Source of the DNA: Podila epigama
Taxonomy: Eukaryota > Mortierellomycota > Mortierellomycetes > Mortierellales > Mortierellaceae
Direction of reading: 5' to 3'
Assembly: GCA_015679605.1 (NCBI GenBank)
Contig: JAAAVE010000398.1
Location: 9,550-20,419, forward strand
DNA length: 10,870 nucleotides
Shown: positions 1 through 7,303 of the stretch, piece by piece
Numbering within the stretch: position 1 is the first letter of the stretch
Layout: each line of letters begins with the position of its first letter
Notes under the pieces: model-generated
The model's database searches: none
What the model was told of the DNA's origin: nothing
What the model saw: only the letters and a program-made list of their open reading frames with translations
Translations under genes and position numbers: made by a program

Positions 1-131
1 AAAAAAAAAAAAAAAAAGGATGGATGGATGAAACAAAAAAAAACAACGCGAACACACTCTCAGTCTTCCCTCGGCTTCCTTTTTTTGCAAGTAAAAGGCT
101 TTATCATCCGTATCCCTCATACACATTCATT

Positions 132-157
132 CATCCATCACATCCATCCATCACATC
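132..157. repeat. Two tandem copies of a 13-bp unit (CATCCATCACATC)
   Basis: Exact copies lie at 132-144 and 145-157. They sit in a wider CATC-rich stretch running from about 126 to 163. No function is apparent. Confidence 0.85.
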
Positions 158-274
158 CATCGATGTGTTTTGTCCTTCTTTCGGGACCAAGAAGGACGTT
201 CGATAAATAGAAATACATCTCAACATGAAAAAAGAAAAAAATAAGTTTTGAGAGCCATGGTTCAACCCATCAAC

Positions 275-294
275 CAGTACAGTACAGTACAGTT
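275..294. repeat. CAGTA pentanucleotide repeat
   Basis: Three exact CAGTA units are followed by a CAGTT unit. This is a short microsatellite in non-coding sequence. Confidence 0.85.
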
Positions 295-390
295 TACATG
301 GCGCGGTTCTAATGGCTCGTTGAGCACAACATGAAAGACAGATTGACCTGACCAACAGAGATAGACCGATGCAATAGATACAAAGGGTAT

Positions 391-434
391 CCATGATCCA
401 TGATCCATTGATCCATGGTGCATGGTGCATGGTG
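391..434. repeat. Compound 7-bp minisatellite
   Basis: Two CCATGAT units (391-404) lead through a GATC-containing linker into three CATGGTG units (414-434). The two unit types are partly reverse-complementary through CCATGG, so single strands could fold. Confidence 0.8.
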
Positions 435-615
435 CGTCCATGTAAAAAAAAATAAAAGCCTTGAGGTTCAGGCCAATTCACCCCCTCGCTGTGCCTGATT
501 GACACAGCACACCATTGTTATCACTATATGGTGTGAAAAAAAAATAACAAGCCATTTCATGCAGGTTGGCCATCCTTTGTTGTGTCTTTTCCCCATCATA
601 CAACGAATGTCCTTT

Positions 616-635
616 TGCATGCAAACAAGCATGCA
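616..635. repeat. Perfect 7-bp inverted repeat
   Basis: TGCATGC (616-622) and GCATGCA (629-635) flank the 6-nt loop AAACAA. A small hairpin is possible. No terminator or RNA gene is evident next to it. Confidence 0.6.
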
Positions 636-870
636 TGCGTGTGTACTGTTCATGTACATGTTTTTGTTTTTTTTTCTCACTCTCTCTTAATCTCACTCGT
701 ACTCTCACTCTTACCCTCACAAACCCTCTTGAAATGAAAAGGAACAAGATTCATTTCTGCATGCTGCTCTCAGTTTTTTTTTTCTTGAGCTCACTCGACT
801 AAATCTTTACCCTACCCACACATTAACCCTCTCATTCATATTCAACACTCACTCACAAATGTTCACACTT

Positions 871-890
871 CACCTCACCTCACCTCACCT
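871..890. repeat. CACCT repeat, four units
   Basis: Four exact CACCT units run directly into CACT repeats. They form part of a longer C/T/A-rich strand with almost no G. Confidence 0.85.
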
Positions 891-1149
891 CACTCACTGT
901 ATGTTGCCATACAAATGAAATCCGAGATCTGTCCATCCTCAACACAAACAACACAACATACACTCGCAAACACTTCCACAGAACCATTCAATTCAGGCAA
1001 ATCATCATCAAAACGGAAATGCATTCAGAGTACATCCAAAAATGGAAAAATGCGCCTTGAGAAAAAGCATTTCTAAAAAAAAAAAGAAATGATTCTTGTC
1101 AAAAAGACGGAGGGGTAGGGAAGCGATACTAACTGGCTTGGATTGGATA

Positions 1150-1190
1150 ACATCACCAACATCATCATCATCGTCATCGTCATCATCATT
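1150..1190. repeat. Imperfect ATC/GTC triplet repeat
   Basis: This is a run of ATC triplets interrupted by GTC. It lies outside any supportable reading frame and is probably a simple-sequence repeat. Confidence 0.7.
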
Positions 1191-1315
1191 GATCCCTTTA
1201 GTACTGGTACCGTAGACCCTTGTTTCGTGAGATTATTGTAATAGATTGTAATATTATCGATACTTTTTATCCACTCACTACACTCTGCTTCACTTCAAAT
1301 GAATGTTTAAAAATA

Positions 1316-1341
1316 GGATGCTACGCGTTGAACGCGTATCC
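1316..1341. promoter_or_regulatory. Paired ACGCGT (MCB-like) dyad
   Basis: Two ACGCGT hexamers (1323-1328 and 1332-1337) are separated by TGA and form a perfect 15-bp palindrome centred on 1330. Outer GGAT (1316-1319) and ATCC (1338-1341) extend the dyad after a 3-nt offset. A related ACGCGA lies at 1375-1380. ACGCGT is the MluI cell-cycle box recognised by the MBF complex (Mbp1/Res-type factors) in yeasts. The pair lies about 440 bp upstream of the AAA-like gene, so promoter function there is inference. Confidence 0.45.
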
Positions 1342-1518
1342 TACAGCAAACCATCAGATGGCAAAAGTGGAAAAACGCGACAAGGTGTGAGGTGTTTAAA
1401 AAGTGATTAAAAGAATGTAAAGAGATGACAATGTCATCGACATGATGCTCAAAAAGCCATCCATTGTGGACCTGCCAAAAAGATAGCAAAAAACTAGTGT
1501 AAGGCAAAAAGTGCAATT

Positions 1519-1567
1519 GGGGGGGGGGGGGAAAGGGTCAGGTGAGGAGGTGAAGAAGGGTGAGGGT
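1519..1567 (+). promoter_or_regulatory. Putative G-quadruplex-forming tract
   Basis: A run of 13 G (1519-1531) is followed within 40 bases by further GGG runs in a strand almost free of C. Four GGG runs with short loops are available, which fits the usual quadruplex pattern. It lies about 215-260 bp before the AAA-like start codon on the coding strand. It may instead be a plain homopolymer with no role. Confidence 0.4.
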
Positions 1568-1726
1568 GAGTACCAAATATGTAAAAATAATCAACGTGAG
1601 CTGAGCATTCATCCCTCACATTCCTCCATTCGCACTCATCCCATTCGGCTTTTCACATTATAATCCCCTCACTTTTGACAATCACTTACTTTCGATCGCC
1701 ACCACAGCCCAACTTATATCCCTCCT

Positions 1727-1731
1727 CCAAT
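1727..1731 (+). promoter_or_regulatory. CCAAT box
   Basis: CCAAT stands about 50 bp upstream of the AAA-like start codon in a C/T-rich stretch typical of fungal core promoters. CCAAT boxes bind the Hap2/3/5 (NF-Y) complex. The spacing to the ATG is short, so it could lie inside the 5' leader. Confidence 0.3.
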
Positions 1732-1781
1732 CAGAAAAGAAAAAACGGTACCAACGGCTGGCAGTTTCTCACCCATAGCAA

Positions 1782-4617
1782 ATGGGTCCAGCAAACAAGC
1801 AATGGATTAGAAGCCGCATGGCAGCCATCAAAAAAGCATCTGGCATTGCCTTCTCTGAAGAGATCTTTTTATCTATTCTAATCTGTCTCATCGCCAAGAA
1901 TAAGCACCTCGTCCTTCACACCTTCCCTGAAGCTATACCAGAGCTCAAAAGCGTTGTCGAACAGGTAACTCCTGTCTTGCCATCTCTGATGCCGATACTG
2001 ATGAAAGTGTCATTCTCCAAAATGAACGGATCCTTCTCATGGTGACACGACCAAAAACTGACCCTGCCATGCCTTGCCATACCATTCTAATGTACATTTT
2101 TGCGACAGCACTGTGCTGTTGTGTTCGGTCTTACGACGGCTACCATCGTGTGCCATGGACAACAGACAAAGACTGACATCATCGCTGCCATTACCGGTCG
2201 TCATGCTGACATGGCCACGCATGCCAATGGCGGTGTCTCTGTTCCATACCCATCTCATTCTGCTTATGCCTCAACAGCAACCGGTGCTCCACACCACAAT
2301 CATCACCATCCTCACAACTCTAGTTCGTATTACAGCCAACACCCATTAGCACCATCTTCTGGAGGAGGAGGAGGAGGAGGTACAAGTGGTCATTACTATC
2401 ATTACTCAAACCCAGGCGAAGACTACACGCAAAGGAGTGCCAAGATGCGCTTTGAGAGATCACGACGCTCGGTCGCCACAAACTACTCTGAAGCCTCGGA
2501 ACTTAGTCAGCGCGTTACAGAGTACCAGACAACGGCAGGTATGGCAGGAGCAGTACCAGTAGCCGTCTCGCCTTCCATCACCTCTGTAAAGACTGCCACC
2601 GATCACGATGCGCGTCACATGGGATATGAAGACCCTGGAAATATGCAGCAAAGAGGTAGCCACTATCAGGAAGTGAGCGACTATGGGTCCAGGATAGGCG
2701 ATGATGTCGGATCCACGACCACAACAACTCTTCGCAAGGTACAGTGTAGCGCCATTATTCTTATTTTTCCTCTTCTATTTTATTTGTCGCAAAGCCTTGC
2801 TTGTTATTGGCTTAAACACATCTTATTCATACACCAGAGTAACAGTCCGACTCTAGAGCAAAAGGTACAGGCGTGGGACGCACAGGAGCAACATCTGGAG
2901 CACACACCTACTCACAGGACGGCATCGCAATGGAAACATTAGGGACAAATCAATATCTTCAGGCACCCAATGGCTCCACCGTTCCCGGTGGAAGCAACTC
3001 GGGAGCCGGTGGCGGAGGGCACATGGCGGGAGCTAGTGGGTCAAGTCATGCTGGCAAGGGCAATGGCTCGATCCACTCGTCATCGCATGCACCAGTCACG
3101 CCTGTGGATTTCACATTCCCACGTCGCAGGCACGAGAGTTTATCTATCCAAGGAGGGTATACTGGACATCAGGCAGGCGGTGGTGGTGGTCCTTCAGGTG
3201 TGACCTATGGAGGGCGCAAGATTGCACAAGCCATTATCCTGGATGGTCTAGAACATGCCAGTCAAGAAGTTTATGCTGTTCTTCTAGAGGTAATACATTG
3301 CTAATGCCGTTTTTGTTTTGGGTCGCCTCGTCAAAGTTTTTTTTGCTAGAGTCGACTACGTGGCTCAAAAGCGACTGATAATGATCGTTTTTTCATATCT
3401 GGCACACTTACACTAGATGATCATTAATAAGGGTATCAACGACCGCAACCGCTATGAGCTTCCAGACCTCATCATTATCGCCATCTTTAATTCTCAGAAT
3501 GTTCCTGACACTATACCCAAGCAGTTGGTAAAGACGCATCTTATTATTTCTAGTCAGTTTATTTTTTTTTTCTGCACCTGTCCCTCATACTCATATGTCT
3601 TTGCCTTCTTCTTCTTCTTTATCATTGTCCAATGTGACTAGCTGGACTACTTTGCCATCAATTGCTCATACCTCTACTCAATACCCCAACCCAGAGTACC
3701 ACCACCGATCAAGAAACATGCTCATTTCCGAAGAACTGTACGGACATATTTCATTTCTTTGGTAGCGATATAAGTACAACGCTAAAATTCACTTGATAAT
3801 AACCATATTCTTTTTTTTTTTTTTTTTTTTTGCTAACCATCTCTCTAAATAGGACTGGGATGAACTTTCAAAACGAATGAAGGCTGTGACAGTGTCGAAT
3901 GACATGACACGTTATATACGAGATGTGATTGTCGCTGTGCGGACACATGAAGCGGTCCATGGTGGATTGACGTCTCGCGCAGCGCTTGACCTTGAACTCA
4001 TTATGAAGACTCTTGCAGCTGTCTTTCAGACAACGTTTGTGACACCTGAACTCTTGGTCACCGCCGCCGAAAAAGTCTTTTCGCATCGATTGGAACTGAA
4101 ATCGAGAAGGCGGAAGAAACTGATGATGATGATGGCGAATCAGAATAACCATCCTGGAGATACATTCTCTTCATCGTCGTCATCATCCATGAAAGGACCT
4201 ACAGTCCCAGTGGCTGCCTCAGGTGCAGAGGGACGTGATAGTAGTCTTCGTAGCGGTGTTGTTCAACGTGGCGTGGCCGCGACGGCTTCCCTTGGAGGGT
4301 CATCACGTCGGCAACAGCAACAGGAACACCATGATGGTGCTGCAGATACAGAGACGGATGATGCAGCTTCGTTTGTGCAACTGTCAGATTCGGATGATAC
4401 AAGCAGTGACCATCATCCCTATTCACGACAGCATCATCAACAGCAACAACAGCAACAACAACAACACTCGCAATCAGGTTCGCGGCATCCAAGGAGCAAC
4501 TACTCGGCACATCAGAACAGTCCGCTTATCGAGGACGGATCGTTCATTGATGAATACGAAAAGACTGCAGCTGATGTTGTCAAGGATGTTTTAAGGACTG
4601 TCTACCCACCCATTTAA
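1782..4617 (+). CDS. Degenerate MoxR/Mg-chelatase-like AAA+ protein
   Basis: I read six exons: 1782-1964, 2109-2738, 2846-3289, 3417-3527, 3642-3761 and 3853-4617, giving about 750 residues. They join in frame at GT-AG introns. The family call rests on the C-terminal half: a Walker-B-like IILDGLEHAS (about 401-410), a sensor-1 strand IIIAIFNSQN (about 438-447), LDYF (457-460) where MoxR and ChlI proteins have LDRF, and a lid with GGLTSRAAL (about 533-541, sensor-2 Arg) and VTPELLVTAAEKVFSHRLEL. No GxxGxGK[ST] P-loop is seen, and Walker B reads DG instead of DE, so ATP hydrolysis is doubtful. Residues about 100-390 are His-, Gly- and Ser-rich. The tail has KSRRRKK, a nine-Gln tract, an acidic FVQLSDSDD and a well-formed C-terminal helix. 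Fungi lack chlorophyll synthesis, so a true magnesium chelatase is unlikely; the function is unknown. Met 13 (1818) is an alternative start, and exon 5 could end at 3737. Confidence 0.8.
2361..2381 (+). repeat. GGA repeat encoding a glycine tract
   Basis: Triplets of GGA encode seven glycines (about residues 146-152) within the low-complexity insert of the AAA-like protein. A His-rich patch (HHNHHHPH, about 123-130) precedes it. Confidence 0.75.
3762..3852 (+). other. Intron 5 of the AAA-like gene with a T21 tract
   Basis: A run of 21 T (3811-3831) is followed by GCTAACC, which contains a branch-site-like CTAAC at 3833-3837, and then an AATAG acceptor ending at 3852. The donor is uncertain: GTAGCG at 3762 or GTACGG at 3738. 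Both keep the frame, and they differ by eight codons. Confidence 0.7.
4438..4467 (+). repeat. CAA/CAG repeat encoding polyglutamine
   Basis: Mixed CAA and CAG triplets encode nine consecutive Gln, framed by His residues (about residues 690-701), in the disordered tail of the AAA-like protein. Mixed codons make the tract less prone to slippage than a pure repeat. Confidence 0.75.
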
Positions 4618-4640
4618 TAGGAACCCTTGCCCTGCGGTAT

Positions 4641-4646
4641 AATAAA
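4641..4646 (+). terminator. Polyadenylation signal AATAAA
   Basis: A canonical AATAAA hexamer lies 24 bases after the TAA stop of the AAA-like gene, on its coding strand. This suggests a very short 3' UTR. Confidence 0.55.
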
Positions 4647-4680
4647 AGTTCTATGTTGAGGACCAAAAGTTGAAAAAAGT

Positions 4681-4684
<4 letters not shown>

Positions 4685-4716
<32 letters not shown>
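4685..4716 (+). repeat. (TC)16 microsatellite
   Basis: Sixteen uninterrupted TC dinucleotides lie about 40 bp past the AATAAA of the AAA-like gene. Confidence 0.95.
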
Positions 4717-4719
<3 letters not shown>

Positions 4720-4861
4720 GCTGCTTCCAATGATTCTTGTTATTATTTTCTTTTGGAAAATGTCTACAAAACAATACCCTCGCGTTCCCCATGTCACCCT
4801 CGGATGAACTGGCTCGGAGGAAGGTGTCACAATAGTTGCCGAGAAAAAAAAATAATAGCAT

Positions 4862-4881
4862 GACCTGAGGAGACCTGAGGA
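4862..4881. repeat. Tandem duplication of GACCTGAGGA
   Basis: Two exact 10-bp copies lie side by side in the convergent intergenic region. No function is apparent. Confidence 0.85.
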
Positions 4882-5252
4882 GACATTGAGTGAAAATATA
4901 TTTTACTCTGCATCCAAAGATTTTGTAGACAAGTCAGGCCTACAATCCTACAATAATAATGGCCACAAAAACCCCTTCCAAAATGATACATAGGACCACT
5001 CGTTTTTTTTTGGTTGACCCGAAAGAGAGAGAGAGAGTCTACTTTTTTTCTCATGTTTTTACAAATGAACTCTTGAAGATAAGGGGGGATGTTGATAGGG
5101 TGCGGAAATTGGTTGGGGGGGTTTGGTTGTGATGGGTAGGCTCGCTACATATGTCTAGTTATCGTCTTTTTTTCCTCATTCTCTTCACTTTTTGTATGTC
5201 TCCTGGTAAGGGTTGCGGGTGGTTGTGATGATGGGATCTCCATTATATATTT

Positions 5253-6862
5253 TTAGACCTCCCACATCATACCAACACCGAAACGGCTCTGTCCCTTGCC
5301 ATGGTCCATCTCTCCAGAAACAAGGAACGAGAAACCGGGAACAATCTTCTCCTCAAGTACAGCCGAGACCTTACCGGTGGTATCGACCTGACCACGGAAG
5401 GTCGAACGACGGAACTCAAACTTGCCTCCCACAGTTGCAACAGCCTCACGACGGCCACCAGCAGTCAAAAGCTGGATCTCAGTACCGAAATCCACCTTTT
5501 CAGAGTAACGGAGGTAGTAGGCCGCCGACATGGCGCCGAAACCTTGGTATTGTGCGGTAGCAATGTAATCACGGCCAGTGTACTTGGCAACATACGACAT
5601 GGTCGTCTCCTCCTGACCGGGGGTGGGGCGCTGGAAGATACCCTCGAGACCGAGAGCAACATGCTGCGACACTGACTGAAGATACGATCCAATAAAGATG
5701 CCGGTACCCTCCACAGGCGAGGGGTTCACAGCCTTGACGTTGATGTTAAAGTCCTTGCCGTTGTAGTCCTGCTCCACCTGCAACATCGAGTGGCCAGGGG
5801 TGTTGGAGAACTGTGGTATGTAACGTGATGTGGTTCACTTTGGTCAGTCATGGTCATGGCACGATCTTTTTTTTTTTTCTTTTTCAACTTTCACCTTTTT
5901 TTTGTACATTTTTGCCATCGTCCTTTGTATTTTCCGCGGCATATCAAACCAAAGCTTTAAAGAACAAAGAATATGTATGCTTACATGTGCCTGCGCCTTG
6001 CTGACATTGCTGTTGCTCCATGCATAGTTGGCTCTGGCCTGGACGTTGCCATCGGTATCCAAGTTACCAGACAAGAATGACTATAAAAAAATCGAATAAA
6101 TCATAGAAAGGATGAGTTTGTTTCCTTTTGTTGTTGCTTTTGACGCTGAACAAGCCAGAAAAAAAGACACACATCAACATAAAATGACAATGACAATCAA
6201 CATACCTGCTGACCAATGAAGGCAGTGCCAAAGTTATAGGTCGAAGGAGAGGCAGCGGATCCCATAGCGAACGAGTGGGTGACCTGGAAGTTGGGAGTCA
6301 AAACCTTGGTGATGTCGCAACGAGCACCGTCAAAGACATGGTTGGTCAAGAAGGTGTCTAAAGACGAGGGAAATATCCAGGTGAAAGCAATAAGAAAACA
6401 AAAAAAAATGGACATTAACGATTAGTTGAGCTGGCGAGATCTCCATTGATTAGAACCCATGGAAAGCAAAAGAACAACGGTCTCCAGTCTGATCTACTGA
6501 AAAAAACAATCTCCAGAGTTCTGATCGGATCCGATGCTCCAGATCAAAATAATGCCAGATCAGTTGGTTGATTTTGTCCTAGTTGATCTTGGCACATGCA
6601 CCAATCAAGCCTGATTGATGTACAGCATCCTTAATATTTAAGACGTTGTCCCATTAGAGTCCCATTGACACTCCATATGCAAATACATTGATCAGTTTCA
6701 AGCGTGGTGTAACTGCCCGTAAAGTTTTCCGTGTGAATCCGGGAAGATGCAAAAGCTTCGGGGTTATTTTTGCGCAGGCAGTGATGGGGCCGCTATTTTG
6801 CTACACAATTATTTTGTTGCCTTGATGACTTTTTTTTGTTCTGTCAACGCCCATTTGAATCC

Positions 6863-6900
<38 letters not shown>

Positions 6901-7303
6901 GACGATATGCACTATTATCCAGTCGCTGCAACACTTATCACTGGTCCCGTAAAGAATAAAAAGTGTTGACCGGGGGTACAAAGGCGATCAAACCATGTAG
7001 ATATGATGGTTTTTCTTTTTCTTATTTTTTCTCAACGTGCAGTAAACCCATGATGGCTTGAAAAAGAAAAATAAAAAAAGAGAAAAAAATATCATAAAAA
7101 GACGTACGCTTGACTTCACGGTTGACGCCCTCATAGGTGCCAGGGTTGGGAAGGTTGAGCGAGTCGCGGAATTGGGTGACCTTGGAGAAGGCACCCTTGA
7201 CCTGGTCCAGCAGACCCGAGGGGGCTGCCTCAACAGGGGTGGCGGGAGCAGCGACGGGGGTGAGGGGGTTGAAGCCCAAGGGGGTCTTTAAGGGGGAGGC
7301 CAT
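5253..7303 (-). CDS. TOM40: Mitochondrial import receptor subunit Tom40
   Basis: Tom40 is the beta-barrel channel of the TOM complex in the mitochondrial outer membrane, through which nearly all nuclear-encoded precursors enter. Four exons on the minus strand (7303-7108, 6357-6206, 6080-5985, 5810-5253) join in frame to give 333 residues, a usual fungal length. The N-terminus is Pro/Ala-rich and leads into LNLPNPGTYEGVNREVKHTF (about 49-68), followed by FDGARCDITKVLTPNFQVTH, both typical of Tom40. The Porin_3 barrel fills the rest. The end, RFGVGMMW, fits the beta-signal read by the SAM complex (polar-x-Gly-x-x-hydrophobic-x-hydrophobic). Donors are GTACGT, GTATGT and GTAAGC. The chosen ATG gives the expected N-terminus; open frame upstream of it is low-complexity leader. 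The gene lies head-to-tail 346 bp downstream of glycogen synthase, with no functional link implied. Confidence 0.96.
6482..6561. repeat. Degenerate CTCCAG/GATC repeat in TOM40 intron 1
   Basis: CTCCAG occurs at 6482, 6511 and 6537, each time followed by one or more GATC within 5-20 bases, at spacings of 29 and 26 bp. The middle copy holds the palindrome ATCGGATCCGAT (6524-6535). The copies differ in length and sequence, so this is an eroded tandem repeat at best. Confidence 0.5.
6863..6901. repeat. (TTG)13 microsatellite
   Basis: Thirteen uninterrupted TTG units lie inside TOM40 intron 1. In the pre-mRNA they read as (CAA)13. Confidence 0.95.

Larger units (their letters stand above)
1..1315. 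other. Gene-poor flank with simple repeats
   Basis: I see no convincing gene here. The longest open frame is about 124 codons (131-505, minus); it crosses simple repeats and shows no recognisable motif. The sequence opens with 17 A and contains several short tandem repeats: CATCCATCACATC twice, CAGTA units, CCATGAT and CATGGTG units, CACCT four times, and ATC/GTC triplets. It also has long pyrimidine stretches (about 670-720 and 780-900). It most likely represents untranslated or intergenic sequence between an unseen gene to the left and the AAA-like gene at 1782. Confidence 0.6.
4618..5252. other. Convergent 3' intergenic region
   Basis: This 635-base stretch separates two converging genes and has no credible open frame. 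It holds a polyadenylation hexamer, a TC microsatellite, a duplicated 10-mer, A/T homopolymers, a GA run (about 5024-5037) and a G-rich patch (about 5115-5121). It presumably contains both 3' UTRs and both transcript ends. I found no clear AATAAA for TOM40 on the minus strand. Confidence 0.65.
6358..7107 (-). other. Long first intron of TOM40 (750 bp)
   Basis: The donor GTACGT is at 7107 and the acceptor TTTAG ends at 6358. At 750 bp it is several times longer than the other two TOM40 introns (125 and 174 bp), and its middle (about 6420-6840) is less A/T-rich than typical introns here. It contains a GATC-rich degenerate repeat, a 12-bp palindrome and a TTG microsatellite. I see no tRNA, no clear snoRNA boxes and no credible ORF inside. 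Confidence 0.85.

Noticed and set aside
259-268. GGTTCAACCC, resembling a tRNA B box
   Set aside because: No A box, no matching acceptor stem and no clover-leaf arms are present upstream at the expected distance on the plus strand.
132-434. CRISPR-like array
   Set aside because: The units are 5-13 bp and contiguous, with no unique spacers; these are eukaryotic micro- and minisatellites.
131-505. 124-codon open frame on the minus strand
   Set aside because: It crosses several simple repeats, has no family motif, no repeated or domain-like structure, and lacks the codon character of the three real genes.
2739-2942. Read-through of the second AAA-like exon to a stop near 2942
   Set aside because: The read-through segment is hydrophobic, T-rich intron-like sequence. 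Splicing at GTACAG (2739) and CAG (2845) restores one continuous frame into the next exon.
1782-4617. True magnesium chelatase subunit for chlorophyll synthesis
   Set aside because: The nucleotide-binding residues are missing, and fungi lack the Mg-protoporphyrin pathway; only the fold resemblance is supported.
5301-5675. 124-codon plus-strand frame inside TOM40
   Set aside because: It lies entirely antisense to the strongly conserved TOM40 last exon and shows no motif; it is a coding shadow.
6648-6840. snoRNA or other small RNA hosted in TOM40 intron 1
   Set aside because: A TGATGA-like C box and an octamer-like ATGCAAAT can be found, but no paired D box or stem places them in a plausible RNA.
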